In this document: piece by piece, positions 6,662-14,929 of the stretch
Layout: each line of letters opens with the position of its first letter
Numbering within the stretch: position 1 is the stretch's first letter
Origin: Alistipes sp. UBA928
Lineage (GTDB): Bacteria > Bacteroidota > Bacteroidia > Bacteroidales > Rikenellaceae
Assembly (NCBI GenBank): GCA_002293665.1
Contig: DBDQ01000136.1
Location: 1-19,798 of the forward strand
Reading direction: 5' to 3'
Length of the DNA stretch: 19,798 nucleotides
Notes under the pieces: generated by a model
What the model was told of the DNA's origin: nothing
Databases searched by the model: none
The model's input: only the letters and a program-made list of their open reading frames with translations
Program-made: the position numbers and the translations under genes

Positions 6662-7441
6662 ATGAAGAAATTTCTGTTCGGTGCGGCTTTCGCGATGCTT
6701 CTGGCCTCTTGTATCTCCCAGTCGGTGATTCGCGGCAGCGGACGCGAGGCGAGGGGCACGTTCGACATTTCGCTCGACTACACCACACTCGTGGTGTCGA
6801 GCGGCATAACCGTCGAACTCGTCCGGTCGGAGACGGGCACGGGCTTCATCACCGCCGACGAGGAGGTACTGGAACACGTCTCGATAGTCCAGGAGGGAGG
6901 ACGGGTGAAGGTCTCCTACGAGCCGTTCATCACGGTACAGTCCAAGATCGAAACTGTGGTGACAATGCCTTTGGGCGAAAGTCTCTCGCGGCTCGACGTG
7001 TCGTCGGCCGGAAGAATAGTCTCCGACGAGCGGCTGCCGGGCACCTCGATTTCGATCGAGTGCACTTCGGCCGGGACGGTCGAAACCGACATCGACGCCG
7101 CCGACGTCTCGATGGATCTGTCGAGCGCAGCGGGTTTCAGCGGCAACATCGTGGCGGGAACATTTAAGGTCGAAGTGACCAGCGCCGCCAAATGCAGCGT
7201 CGCAGGCAGTGCCGACCACCTCATGGCCAATGTCTCCAGCGCAGGCAACTTCCGGGGCCTCGATCTGGTGTGCCGCAGGGCGGAAGTCGACGCATCGAGT
7301 GCCGGAAGCGTGGAGATAGCCGCCACGGAAGAGTTCACGGCCAGCGCGTCGAGCGGAGGCTCGGTAAGATACCGCGGCACGCCCTCCATCATCCGGCGCG
7401 ACACCTCGAGCGGAGGCTCGGTAAGAGAAATTACGAATTAA
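6662..7441 (+). CDS. GIN-domain (DUF2807) lipoprotein, putative adhesin-like beta-solenoid
   Basis: 259 residues with a lipoprotein signal peptide (MKKFLFG..LLASC, lipidated Cys17). The body matches the head-GIN / DUF2807 family of Bacteroidetes: an opening DYTTLVVSSGITVEL followed by rungs that repeat S-[SA]-[AG]-G, for example DVSSAG, CTSAG, DLSSAAG, NVSSAG, DASSAG, SASSGG and DTSSGG, as expected for a right-handed beta-helix. The function of the family is not known; an adhesin or envelope-stress role has been proposed. The last two rungs are encoded by an exact 21-base direct repeat (7349-7369 and 7406-7426). It is followed 15 bases later by rex, so the two are probably co-transcribed. Confidence 0.85.
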   Translation: MKKFLFGAAFAMLLASCISQSVIRGSGREARGTFDISLDYTTLVVSSGITVELVRSETGTGFITADEEVLEHVSIVQEGGRVKVSYEPFITVQSKIETVVTMPLGESLSRLDVSSAGRIVSDERLPGTSISIECTSAGTVETDIDAADVSMDLSSAAGFSGNIVAGTFKVEVTSAAKCSVAGSADHLMANVSSAGNFRGLDLVCRRAEVDASSAGSVEIAATEEFTASASSGGSVRYRGTPSIIRRDTSSGGSVREITN

Positions 7442-7456
7442 GAATTACAAACTGAC

Positions 7457-8095
7457 ATGACGCTTCCCGAGAAGACCGTCGAACGGTTGAGCGAGTACCG
7501 GCGTAGTCTGGGTGACTGTCTCGAGTCGGGCATAACCCACATCTTTTCACACGTACTGGCCGGCATGCACGGCATCACCGCGGTGCAGGTGCGCCGGGAT
7601 CTGATGCTGATCGGTTTCTCGAGCGACACCAAGAAGGGCTACGACGTGAGGGTGTTGGCCGACTTCATATCGTCGATCCTCGACAGTCCGGCTCCCGCCG
7701 GCATAGCCATCATAGGGATGGGCCACTTGGGGCAGGCGATCGCAAAATTCTTCAACAACAAGGGGCTGAACCTCAAGATCATCGCCGCGTTCGACATTGA
7801 CCCCACCAAGACGGGACGCGAGTTCGACGGCGTGCCGTGCTACGACATGACGCAGTTCGAGGATATTGTCGCGGCTATGGACATCAACATGGTTGTACTG
7901 TCGTCGCCGCGCGACGCGGCTGGCGATCTGGTGTTGCCCATCATCAACGCCGGCATCAAGGGAGTGCTCAACTTCACGTCGCGCCCGCTCAACTTTCCGC
8001 GCGGCATAGTCGTGGAGAACTTCGACATAACCACGCTTTTGGAAAAAGTCGCATATTTCGTCAAGGAAGAGGAACAAAATGAGGGTGCTGAGTGA
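7457..8095 (+). CDS. rex: Redox-sensing transcriptional repressor Rex
   Basis: 212 residues with the two Rex domains: an N-terminal winged helix (PEKTVERLSEYRRSLGDCLE, then ITAVQVRRDLMLIGFSSDTKKGYDV) and a C-terminal Rossmann domain with AIIGMGHLGQA (GxGxxG at 87-92), VVLSSPRDAAG and GVLNFTSRPLNFP. Rex binds DNA when NADH/NAD+ is low and releases it when NADH rises, controlling fermentative and respiratory genes. Family length is about 210, so the gene is complete. It is the middle gene of a rightward operon, and its 3' end overlaps the FAD-synthetase-like gene by 17 bases. I saw no clear Rex palindrome (TTGTxA-type) upstream of this operon. Confidence 0.94.
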   Translation: MTLPEKTVERLSEYRRSLGDCLESGITHIFSHVLAGMHGITAVQVRRDLMLIGFSSDTKKGYDVRVLADFISSILDSPAPAGIAIIGMGHLGQAIAKFFNNKGLNLKIIAAFDIDPTKTGREFDGVPCYDMTQFEDIVAAMDINMVVLSSPRDAAGDLVLPIINAGIKGVLNFTSRPLNFPRGIVVENFDITTLLEKVAYFVKEEEQNEGAE

Positions 8096-8660
8096 TATGT
8101 CGGCACTGCCGGCATTCCGGCGGCCGGTGGTGACCGTGGGGTCGTTCGACGGAGTGCATTGCGGCCACCTGTTCCTACTCGATATTCTGAGGCAGCGCGC
8201 CGCAGCCGTCGGCGGCGAAAGCGTAGTGGTGACATTCGGCGACCATCCGCGGCAGGTGCTCGGAACTGGCGAAGAGTTGAGAGTGCTCACCCCGATCGCG
8301 GAAAAGACGCGCCTGCTGGAAGCGGCGGGGGTCGACAACCTCGTGGTAATGCCGTTCGACAAGGAGGTGGCGCGCCAGTCCGCCGAGGAGTTCGTGCGCG
8401 AGTTTCTGCTCGGACGGCTGGGAATGTTCGAACTCGTGGTGGGATACAACCACCACCTGGGCCGCGGACGGGAGGGCGATGCCGCCGAACTGACCGCACT
8501 TGGCCAAAGATTCGGTTTCGACGTCTGTCTCGCCCCAAGGTTCGAACCAGGTGGCGCCTCCGAAGAAAAAATATCCTCCACGGCGATCCGCAACGCCCTC
8601 GCCCGGGGCGACACCGCTACCGCCGAACGCATGCTCGGCCGACCGGTCGTCAAACCGTGA
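8079..8660 (+). CDS. FAD-synthetase (FMN adenylyltransferase) domain protein lacking riboflavin kinase domain
   Basis: 193 residues matching only the N-terminal half of RibF: GSFDGVHCGH (residues 21-30, nucleotidyltransferase signature, normally GxFDGxHxGH), VVVTFGDHPRQVL, VGYNHHLGRGREGD and ISSTAIRNAL (165-174). It ends at ERMLGRPVVKP, exactly where the riboflavin kinase domain begins in bifunctional RibF of about 310 residues. The downstream DNA encodes the opposite-strand MutS gene, so no kinase remnant or simple frameshift is present. It probably adenylylates FMN or a related substrate. It overlaps rex by 17 bases and the convergent MutS gene by 11 bases. A separate full ribF elsewhere in the genome is likely. 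Confidence 0.82.
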   Translation: MRVLSDMSALPAFRRPVVTVGSFDGVHCGHLFLLDILRQRAAAVGGESVVVTFGDHPRQVLGTGEELRVLTPIAEKTRLLEAAGVDNLVVMPFDKEVARQSAEEFVREFLLGRLGMFELVVGYNHHLGRGREGDAAELTALGQRFGFDVCLAPRFEPGGASEEKISSTAIRNALARGDTATAERMLGRPVVKP

Positions 8661-10413
8661 TCCCCATCCTCTGCATCAGGAAACTTGCATTCATGTTTTC
8701 GGCCACACCCTCGCGCAGTTTGTAGGTGAACGAAAGTTCGTCGCCCGCGATGTCGGCCTCGAAGCGGTAGTTTCGCACCCACTCCGGCAGTTCATCGTGC
8801 AGTCCGCCGAGCGCAAGATCGTGTGTTGCGATTATGCCGCAGGTGTCGAGCCCCACCAATTGACGGACAAGGGCGAGCGACCCGCGCTGTTTGTCGATGG
8901 AGTTGGTGCCTTTCAGGATTTCGTCGAGTATGATGAACAGCTTCTCGCCCGCGCGCAGCCTGTCGATCATCATTTTCAGCCGTTTCAACTCCGCAAAGAA
9001 GTACGATTCGCCGTCGGACAGCGAATCCGAGGTGCGAAGGCTCGTAACCAAAGTACACGGCGAAACTGTCAGTCGGTCGGCGCAAACCGGCAGCCCGACG
9101 CAGGCCAGCACGAAGTTGACACCCACCGTGCGCAGCCAGGTGCTTTTGCCCGCCATGTTCGCCCCGGTAATGATCTGGAACGATGGATGACGGTCGATGG
9201 CAATATCGTTGCGCACACAGGCTTCCGCCCTCATGAGCGGATGTCCGAGCCCGCTACCCGACATGGTGAAATATCGGTCGGCGATCCCGGGCCAGGCGTA
9301 TCCGGGATGGTTGCAGGCAAATCCGGCGAACGAACAGAGCGCGTCGAAATCACCGAGCGCATCGAACCATTCGTCTGTATCGCACCCGTGCCGCACCTGC
9401 CAGTCGGCAACGCGAATGGCGCTGCGAATGTCCCACAGCACGAAGATGTTGAGTATCGCAATCAGCATGTTGGCCCGCTGATCGAGCGCGCCGAGCCTAA
9501 CCGACAAATCTTTAATGGCGCGGGAAGCAGCCACGCCTCCCGACAGCAAACGCTCCCTTATCCCCTCGAACAGTTCCGACGAAAGATCGGCTTTTTCGAC
9601 GATCTCCATCAGGCGGGAGTAGCCCGCGAGCGTCGCACTCACGCGGTCGGCCGCGCTGTGAATTTTGTTAATTTGCCGCAGTTTGCAGTTGGCAACGGCG
9701 AAACTGACTATGAACGAGAGCGAGAGAATGGCGATGTTCACCACTCCCAGTGCATAGAGCGTGAAAAGCGTAACCCACACCGCCGGAACGATCAGGATCA
9801 TCGTCCGCCAAAATTTCGAAAACCGCGGCAGCGGCGCGAACACCGCCTCACCGCCTTTTTTGCGCATCGTGCCGGTGACGGTGAAATGTTGCCGCAGGGC
9901 GGTCTTTTCCGACAGCTCTTTCACCGCACGTTGTCTTTCAAGTATCGCCTGCTTGTCGGTCAGCGGCACCGACAGCCACTCCACGAGCCGCTCCCGACCC
10001 TGCGCGATCACCGTGCGGTTGAGCGACTGAAAAAGCGAACGTTCGCCGAAAATGTCGAGGTCGAGGCAGAACGGATGTCCCGCATCCACCTTGTCGGCCG
10101 CACCGTCGAACGCCGAGCAGTCGCCGTCGAGACACCGGAGTTCATTCTCGCACAAACCGCGGAGAGTGTCGGCGTAATCCTTCCTCTCCGACAGCCTGCC
10201 ATGCCGCACCATGAGCCACACAAAAGTCACGACGAACAGAGCCGCCCCCACCGCGAGAAATTTCCACCCCAAGTCACCGCCTGCAACCCACAGCGCGACG
10301 AGTCCACAGACGAGCAACACCCTGACAGTGCCCATCAGGTTCATCCTGCGCCCGAGCCGACGGGCTGTCTCAACGTTTTCCTCTATGGTTTTTGTATATT
10401 CGTCCCGTATCAT
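8650..10413 (-). CDS. Membrane-anchored MutS-family ATPase
   Basis: 587 residues. Two predicted N-terminal membrane helices (about 28-46 and 51-69) and a second hydrophobic pair (about 203-223 and 225-242) flank helical lever/clamp-like regions. The C-terminal part is a MutS-type ABC ATPase: GHPL..VRND (390-403), Walker A GANMAGKST (417-425), SDGESYFFAELKR, Walker B LFIILDEILKGTN (492-504) and IIATHD (527-532). There is no mismatch-recognition domain and no Smr nuclease tail, so it is neither MutS1 nor MutS2. This resembles a MutS-homologue group common in Bacteroidetes, with unproven function at the membrane. The ATG at 10413 is the first usable start; the upstream ATG runs into a stop at once. 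Confidence 0.87.
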   Translation of the reverse strand: MIRDEYTKTIEENVETARRLGRRMNLMGTVRVLLVCGLVALWVAGGDLGWKFLAVGAALFVVTFVWLMVRHGRLSERKDYADTLRGLCENELRCLDGDCSAFDGAADKVDAGHPFCLDLDIFGERSLFQSLNRTVIAQGRERLVEWLSVPLTDKQAILERQRAVKELSEKTALRQHFTVTGTMRKKGGEAVFAPLPRFSKFWRTMILIVPAVWVTLFTLYALGVVNIAILSLSFIVSFAVANCKLRQINKIHSAADRVSATLAGYSRLMEIVEKADLSSELFEGIRERLLSGGVAASRAIKDLSVRLGALDQRANMLIAILNIFVLWDIRSAIRVADWQVRHGCDTDEWFDALGDFDALCSFAGFACNHPGYAWPGIADRYFTMSGSGLGHPLMRAEACVRNDIAIDRHPSFQIITGANMAGKSTWLRTVGVNFVLACVGLPVCADRLTVSPCTLVTSLRTSDSLSDGESYFFAELKRLKMMIDRLRAGEKLFIILDEILKGTNSIDKQRGSLALVRQLVGLDTCGIIATHDLALGGLHDELPEWVRNYRFEADIAGDELSFTYKLREGVAENMNASFLMQRMGITV

Positions 10414-10451
10414 CGGTTCATGTTTTCCAAAGCCACGAAATTATAAATAAA

Positions 10452-10483
10452 TTTGCGTATACACCCAATTTGCACTACCTTTG
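10452..10483 (+). promoter_or_regulatory. Canonical Bacteroidetes promoter of guaB
   Basis: TTTG (10452-10455), a 20-base spacer, then TACCTTTG (10476-10483): both elements and the spacing fit the Bacteroides primary-sigma consensus. The ATG follows 25 bases after the box. This is the best promoter in the window and supports the downstream start at 10509. Confidence 0.8.
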
Positions 10484-10508
10484 CCTAAATATTCTAATAC
10501 GTACTCCT

Positions 10509-11978
10509 ATGTTTATTGGTGAAAAAGTTGTGACAGAGGGACTTACATTCGACGATGTTCTTCTGGTGCCTGCCTATTCCGAAATGGTCGGACGCGAGGT
10601 TTCGATCGAGTCGCGATTCACTCGCGGTGTTCCGCTCCACACGCCCATAGCATCTGCGGCGATGGATACCGTCACCGAGGCGGGACTCGCCATTGCAATA
10701 GCCCGCGAGGGAGGCATCGGCGTGATACACAAAAACATGACCATAGAACAGCAGGCCGCCCAGGTGCGCAAGGTCAAAAGAGCCGACAGCGGCATGATCT
10801 ACGACCCGATCACCATCGCCAAGGAACAGACCGTGGGTGACGCCCTGGCTTTGATGCGCGAACACCGCATAGGCGGTATTCCCGTGATGCTGCCCGACCG
10901 CACGCTCATAGGCATCGTCACCAACCGCGACCTGAGGTTCCAGACCGACATGGAGCGCAGGATAGAAGAGGTGATGACGTCGAAAAACCTCATCACCACC
11001 CAAGACCCCGACCTGGGCAAAGCCTCCAAAATATTGCTCGAAAACAAGATCGAAAAACTGCCTGTGGTGTCGGCCGACGGAAAGTTGGTGGGCCTGCTCA
11101 CATATCGCGACATAACAAAACTGAAGGACAACCCCAATGCCTCGAAGGACGACAAGGGCCGCCTGAGAGTTGCCGCCGGGGTAGGGGTGACGCCCGATAC
11201 GTTGGAGCGTGTGACTGCACTCTACGATGCCCAGGTCGACGTGGTTGTGATCGACACCGCCCACGGACACTCGCGCAACGTGGCCGAAACGCTGCGGGCC
11301 GTCAAGAAAGCATATCCCTCGCTCGAGGTCATAGCGGGAAACATCGCCACCGCTGCCGCCGCCGAGTATTTGGTGAAAGCCGGAGCCGACGGAGTGAAGG
11401 TTGGCATCGGGCCGGGCTCTATCTGCACCACGCGCGTGATCGCCGGGATCGGGGTGCCGCAACTCACCGCCATCTACGACGTCGCCTGCGCCATCAAGGG
11501 CAGCGGCGCAACGGTTATTGCCGACGGCGGGCTGCGCTACTCGGGCGACATTGTCAAAGCCATAGCCGCCGGAGCCGACTGTGTGATGGCAGGTTCGATG
11601 TTTGCCGGAACCGAGGAGTCGCCCGGCGAAACGATTATCTACAACGGACGCAAGTTCAAGTCGTACCGCGGCATGGGCTCGCTCGAAGCTATGGCCCAGG
11701 GGTCGAAAGACCGCTACTTCCAGGGCGACGAGCAGGACTCGCGCAAACTCGTGCCAGAGGGTATCGCCGCACGCGTACCCTTCAAGGGAACTTTGGCCGA
11801 GGTTATCTACCAGTTGGTGGGCGGACTGAGGGCCGGAATGGGCTACGTCGGCGCGCAGACGATCGAGCAACTCAAGGCCGCGAAGTTCATACGTATTTCG
11901 GGTGCCGGTGTTGCCGAAAGCCATCCGCACGACGTAACGATCACACGCGAAGCGCCCAATTACTCGCGAGCCGACTAA
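10509..11978 (+). CDS. guaB: Inosine-5'-monophosphate dehydrogenase
   Basis: 489 residues, normal for bacterial IMPDH, which oxidises IMP to XMP with NAD+ in the rate-limiting step of guanine nucleotide synthesis. The TIM barrel opens with [14 protein letters not shown] and is interrupted by a CBS-domain pair at about 95-205. The catalytic loop GPGSICTTR carries Cys306, followed by [25 protein letters not shown] and the flap [15 protein letters not shown] longer in-frame start at 10392 was rejected because the canonical promoter lies inside that extension and the family begins at MFIGEKVV. The YbgC-like gene follows after four bases. Confidence 0.97.
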   Translation: MFIGEKVVTEGLTFDDVLLVPAYSEMVGREVSIESRFTRGVPLHTPIASAAMDTVTEAGLAIAIAREGGIGVIHKNMTIEQQAAQVRKVKRADSGMIYDPITIAKEQTVGDALALMREHRIGGIPVMLPDRTLIGIVTNRDLRFQTDMERRIEEVMTSKNLITTQDPDLGKASKILLENKIEKLPVVSADGKLVGLLTYRDITKLKDNPNASKDDKGRLRVAAGVGVTPDTLERVTALYDAQVDVVVIDTAHGHSRNVAETLRAVKKAYPSLEVIAGNIATAAAAEYLVKAGADGVKVGIGPGSICTTRVIAGIGVPQLTAIYDVACAIKGSGATVIADGGLRYSGDIVKAIAAGADCVMAGSMFAGTEESPGETIIYNGRKFKSYRGMGSLEAMAQGSKDRYFQGDEQDSRKLVPEGIAARVPFKGTLAEVIYQLVGGLRAGMGYVGAQTIEQLKAAKFIRISGAGVAESHPHDVTITREAPNYSRAD

Positions 11979-11982
11979 AGTT

Positions 11983-12390
11983 ATGGCGATCGTTACAACA
12001 GATATTCCGATCCGTGTTCGGTACAACGAGACCGACCAGATGGGCATTGTCCATCACTCGAACTACATCTTCTACTACGAGGTGGCGCGCACCGAGTTGA
12101 TGCGTTCGCTGGGCACTTCGTATCGCGAAATGGAGGAACGGGGGGCGTTGCTCGTCGTGCGCGACGTGCGCTCGCGTTTCATCGCCCCTGCCTACTACGA
12201 CGAGATTCTGAACGTAAGGGTGTCGATCCGCGAGATGCCCACGGTGAAAGTAACCTTCGACTTCGAGATATTCAACGAACGCGGCGAGGCGATCCACACC
12301 GGCGAAGTTGTACTCGCCTGCGTCGACAAAGCCACCCGCCGCCCCAAACGCGCCCCCGAATGGTTCGTGGCGCTGCTTGCCGAGGCATAA
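11983..12390 (+). CDS. YbgC-like acyl-CoA thioesterase (hotdog fold)
   Basis: 135 residues of the 4-hydroxybenzoyl-CoA thioesterase/YbgC family. The signature VRYNETDQMGIVHHSNYIFY supplies the catalytic Asp18 and the His25/Tyr28 region; EVARTELMRSLG follows. It hydrolyses short-chain or hydroxy-acyl-CoA thioesters in the cytoplasm; the physiological substrate is unknown, and no tol-pal genes are nearby to suggest the E. coli YbgC context. It starts four bases after guaB and ends directly at a strong terminator, so guaB and this gene form a two-gene operon. Confidence 0.9.
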   Translation: MAIVTTDIPIRVRYNETDQMGIVHHSNYIFYYEVARTELMRSLGTSYREMEERGALLVVRDVRSRFIAPAYYDEILNVRVSIREMPTVKVTFDFEIFNERGEAIHTGEVVLACVDKATRRPKRAPEWFVALLAEA

Positions 12391-12416
12391 AAAAACGGGG
12401 CTCAGGCCCCGTTTTT
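12391..12416. terminator. Bidirectional intrinsic terminator
   Basis: AAAAACGGGGC, loop TCAG, then GCCCCGTTTTT: an 11-bp stem flanked by A- and T-tracts, starting right after the thioesterase stop. It serves guaB-ybgC from the left and the FISUMP lipoprotein gene (stop at 12441) from the right. Confidence 0.93.
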
Positions 12417-12440
12417 ATTCTATCTGACTGTAACCCACTT

Positions 12441-13955
12441 CTATTCGGCCACACAGCGCAGAGGAAAACCTCCGGCGGGGGCCCACTGTTCACGTTTTTC
12501 GGGGGTGGCGGCGGGGTTGACGAAGTCGCGGCGGAATGCCAACGCAGTCGTTCGTTCGGACGACGGATAGGCCGCCGACCAGTAGAAACCCACCGGAGAG
12601 CCCACAGCTTCGCCATCGTTCACCACGTTGGTGAAGTTATTGTCGGGCTTGGCCAGACTCGGTGAGAAACTGCGGCGCCCGGCAGCGGGAAAAAATATCC
12701 GCAAGTAGTGATCGGGCAGGGGAGTGTCCGGATCGAGAGGCGGGTGATATTCCAACCCGTCGTCAACCTTGAATGTCCAACCGTAAGCATACTCTCCCTC
12801 TACACTGAACTCGGCAGGATTGCCCGACGCGGTGCCCGTGGTGGTGAAACCGGCCCATATCGTGGGCGGTGCAACCCTCCATCCCGCGGGACAGGGGTCA
12901 TAGATCGTTTTCGAATCGACCTTCCACAGATCGTTGCGATGGGTGCCGCTCTGCCAGTCGAAACCGTCGGCCTCGGCCCCGGCGATGAAGGTGTTGGGAA
13001 ATGCCGTGGCAAACTCCAAAGTACCAGCCACGCCGTCGTTCTTCTTGTCACCGTCCATATCGACTGCGTCCGTCGACACGACGTAGGAGTGCGTCGCGTT
13101 GTAACCCGAATTGTTGTAGAGCGAGCGCGGAACCGTGGAATTCCACACGGCTGGCCCCACGAAGGGGTCTTTGCGCCCCCACTGATAGTACAGACCGTAG
13201 GAGAGCGCCGCCTCGGCGGCTGAGGCACCCGAATTGGCGAAAGCGCCCAGATTGCGGTTCATCACCTGCATGCCGCCTATGAAGTCGGGCTCGGCCGCGG
13301 GATCGAAGTCGGTGACCCAGATGTGCCAGCTCCAAAGGACAATACCCTTGCTGTCGGCCACTGCAACCACGGTGTTGGCCTCTTCCAACACGTCGGAGGC
13401 ACCTGTGGAAAAGTATAGATAATCGCCCTCGAGCGAGACGTTTATAACAGCCGTTTTAGATGTCGTCCACACGCGCGTCGCACGGGTCGCGGCGGCAAGC
13501 GACGTGCCCGACGTCTCGTTACCCCGGCGGCGGGCGTAGAATTTAAAGCGCTTGCCCGGCTCGGTGATGATTATGCTGTTAGCCCCGGCGGCAATCTCTT
13601 CTGCTATCTTGATCGCCACGGTGATCTCGCGTTTGAGCGCGGTGTTGTCCTTGCTTGTGGCCGACACACCTATCTTGCCCGACAGTTCGGTCCCCGAGAT
13701 TCCCTGCCCAGGCGCGGTGATGATATACTTGTTGCCGTTGCGCGTACATGTCCAGCCCGTGGGAACCGTGGGAGTGCCGTAACTGCGAAGGTGATTGGAA
13801 GTGAATCCGATCTCCTTGGTCTGTCCCCACTCGAAATCGACGGAATAGGAGTCGAGAACGAGGGAACCGTACTCCTCGTCTTTCTTACAGCCGGTGATGG
13901 CCAGGGCAAGGATCGCAACAGAGATAAGAGCTGTTTTTATATGTAAATTCGTCAT
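12441..13955 (-). CDS. FISUMP-type (major paralogous domain) lipoprotein
   Basis: 504 residues with a lipoprotein signal peptide ending LAITGC (Cys23) and the tail KKDEE. The N-terminal 40-120 region looks like a small beta-sandwich (LDSYSVDFEWGQTKEIGF), probably Ig- or BACON-like. The C-terminal half matches the Fibrobacter succinogenes major paralogous domain family: WSWHIWVTDFDP, VMNRNLGAF, GLYYQWGRKDPF, YDPCPAGWRVAP, FYWSAAYPSS and a terminal GGFPLRCVAE. Such proteins are common, poorly understood surface lipoproteins of Bacteroidales, often annotated near fimbrillins. The ATG at 13955 gives a proper signal peptide; a start 21 codons upstream (14018) would cover the promoter. It is monocistronic and divergent from the CDGSH gene. 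Confidence 0.82.
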   Translation of the reverse strand: MTNLHIKTALISVAILALAITGCKKDEEYGSLVLDSYSVDFEWGQTKEIGFTSNHLRSYGTPTVPTGWTCTRNGNKYIITAPGQGISGTELSGKIGVSATSKDNTALKREITVAIKIAEEIAAGANSIIITEPGKRFKFYARRRGNETSGTSLAAATRATRVWTTSKTAVINVSLEGDYLYFSTGASDVLEEANTVVAVADSKGIVLWSWHIWVTDFDPAAEPDFIGGMQVMNRNLGAFANSGASAAEAALSYGLYYQWGRKDPFVGPAVWNSTVPRSLYNNSGYNATHSYVVSTDAVDMDGDKKNDGVAGTLEFATAFPNTFIAGAEADGFDWQSGTHRNDLWKVDSKTIYDPCPAGWRVAPPTIWAGFTTTGTASGNPAEFSVEGEYAYGWTFKVDDGLEYHPPLDPDTPLPDHYLRIFFPAAGRRSFSPSLAKPDNNFTNVVNDGEAVGSPVGFYWSAAYPSSERTTALAFRRDFVNPAATPEKREQWAPAGGFPLRCVAE

Positions 13956-13973
13956 GTCAGCCAATTTTACGGG

Positions 13974-13981
13974 CAAAATTA
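13974..13981 (-). promoter_or_regulatory. -7 promoter box of the FISUMP lipoprotein gene
   Basis: TAATTTTG on the minus strand matches TAnnTTTG, 18 bases before the ATG at 13955. No good -33 element is visible. A near-match TATCTTTA on the plus strand at 13995-14002 could be the promoter box of the divergent CDGSH gene. Confidence 0.45.
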
Positions 13982-14064
13982 CCAAAATCTTCCATATCTT
14001 TACGCAGGGCAGGCACATTTATTGTGTCAGGGGGGTGCAAAAACCATCTAAAACGCTTGAGACC

Positions 14065-14814
14065 ATGAGTACAAAAATCCAAAAAGGCTCACACCTTGCC
14101 GACAAGAAGTATCGAATCACCATCGCCGACGGAGGGCCCGTGATGGTGTGGGGCAAACCCCGGCTCGTCCAAAAATTCATCGTCCCCAACGACAGGGGCG
14201 AGATATGGTGGCTGCAGGAGGGACTATCCTTCGAAATGGCGACCGAACCGGTGGCTCTGTGCCGCTGCGGCGAGTCGCGAAAAAAACCCTACTGCGACGG
14301 CGCCCACACCCGCGTCGATTGGGATCCTACGCTGACCGCCCCCGAAACGGGCGTCCTGCACGGCGCCGAGGTGATCGAAGGGCCCGCGCTGTCTCTGTCC
14401 GACAACCAGAAGTATTGCGCCTTTGCCCGTTTCTGCGACGCCGGCATGCGCGTGTGGAACGAGGTGGGGGAGAGCGACCGGCCCGAGCACCGCGACATGA
14501 CGATACGCGAGGCCGACCACTGCATTGCCGGACGTCTGTCGGCGTGGGACAACGCCACCGGCGAACCCCACGAACCCTCGCTCGAACCCGAATTGGGACT
14601 GGTGGAAGACCCGAAGATACACGCCTCGTCGGGCCTGTTCGTTTCGGGCGGCATACCCATTTCGCGCGCCGACGGATTCACCTACGAGGTGCGCAACAGG
14701 GCCATGATGTGTCGCTGCGGACAGTCATCCAACAAACCGTGGTGCGACGGCACCCACGCCTCGTTCCACTGGAACGATGGTCTCGGTGGCGCACCGACCG
14801 GGAAAAAGTGGTAG
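14065..14814 (+). CDS. Double CDGSH-type iron-sulfur protein
   Basis: 249 residues with two CDGSH motifs: CRCGESRKKPYCDGAH (Cys66, Cys68, Cys77, His81) and CRCGQSSNKPWCDGTH (Cys216, Cys218, Cys227, His231). Each is the C-x-C-x8-C-x3-H set that binds a redox-active, pH-labile [2Fe-2S] cluster. Between them lie Cys118 and Cys124 (YCAFARFC) and Cys153, similar to the divergent iron-sulfur segment often joined to CDGSH proteins. No signal peptide or membrane helix, so probably cytoplasmic. The physiological partner is unknown; electron transfer or cluster storage is usual for the family. I chose the ATG at 14065; longer in-frame starts run into the divergent lipoprotein gene. Confidence 0.9.
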   Translation: MSTKIQKGSHLADKKYRITIADGGPVMVWGKPRLVQKFIVPNDRGEIWWLQEGLSFEMATEPVALCRCGESRKKPYCDGAHTRVDWDPTLTAPETGVLHGAEVIEGPALSLSDNQKYCAFARFCDAGMRVWNEVGESDRPEHRDMTIREADHCIAGRLSAWDNATGEPHEPSLEPELGLVEDPKIHASSGLFVSGGIPISRADGFTYEVRNRAMMCRCGQSSNKPWCDGTHASFHWNDGLGGAPTGKKW

Positions 14815-14843
14815 CGAGAGAGTTGAAGATCGGAATAAATTTG

Positions 14844-14851
14844 TAATTTTG
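14844..14851 (+). promoter_or_regulatory. -7 promoter box of tRNA-Leu
   Basis: TAATTTTG matches TAnnTTTG, with a TTG at 14823-14825 (18-base spacer). It gives a precursor with about 70 leader bases before the tRNA, including a small CGCAT-TTTG-ATGCG hairpin at 14906-14919. Confidence 0.55.
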
Positions 14852-14929
14852 CCGACGCTTTCGAGGCTCGGCATGGATTTATCCACTTAACACGGGCTCC
14901 GGTGGCGCATTTTGATGCGTTTATGACGC

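Noticed and set aside
5594..7219. A 541-codon minus-strand frame spanning the HAD gene, the intergene and part of the GIN gene
   Set aside because: It crosses well-supported genes on both strands and the divergent promoter region, and its Arg/His/Gly-rich translation has no known fold.
7547..8782. A 411-codon minus-strand frame over rex and the FAD-synthetase gene
   Set aside because: Shadow of two genes with strong family signatures.
8500..10446. A 648-codon open frame on the plus strand, antisense to the MutS-family gene
   Set aside because: Its composition is rich in Arg, His, Pro and Gln with no recognisable domain, as expected for a shadow frame of a GC-rich gene. The minus-strand frame has clear MutS motifs.
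10494..12047. A 517-codon open frame antisense to guaB
   Set aside because: Low-complexity His/Gly/Val-rich translation with no domain. guaB on the other strand is unmistakable and has a canonical promoter.
13894..14064. N-terminal extension of the CDGSH protein back to 13894
   Set aside because: It would overlap the start of the divergent lipoprotein gene and its promoter, and the added residues do not resemble the family. The ATG at 14065 is sufficient.
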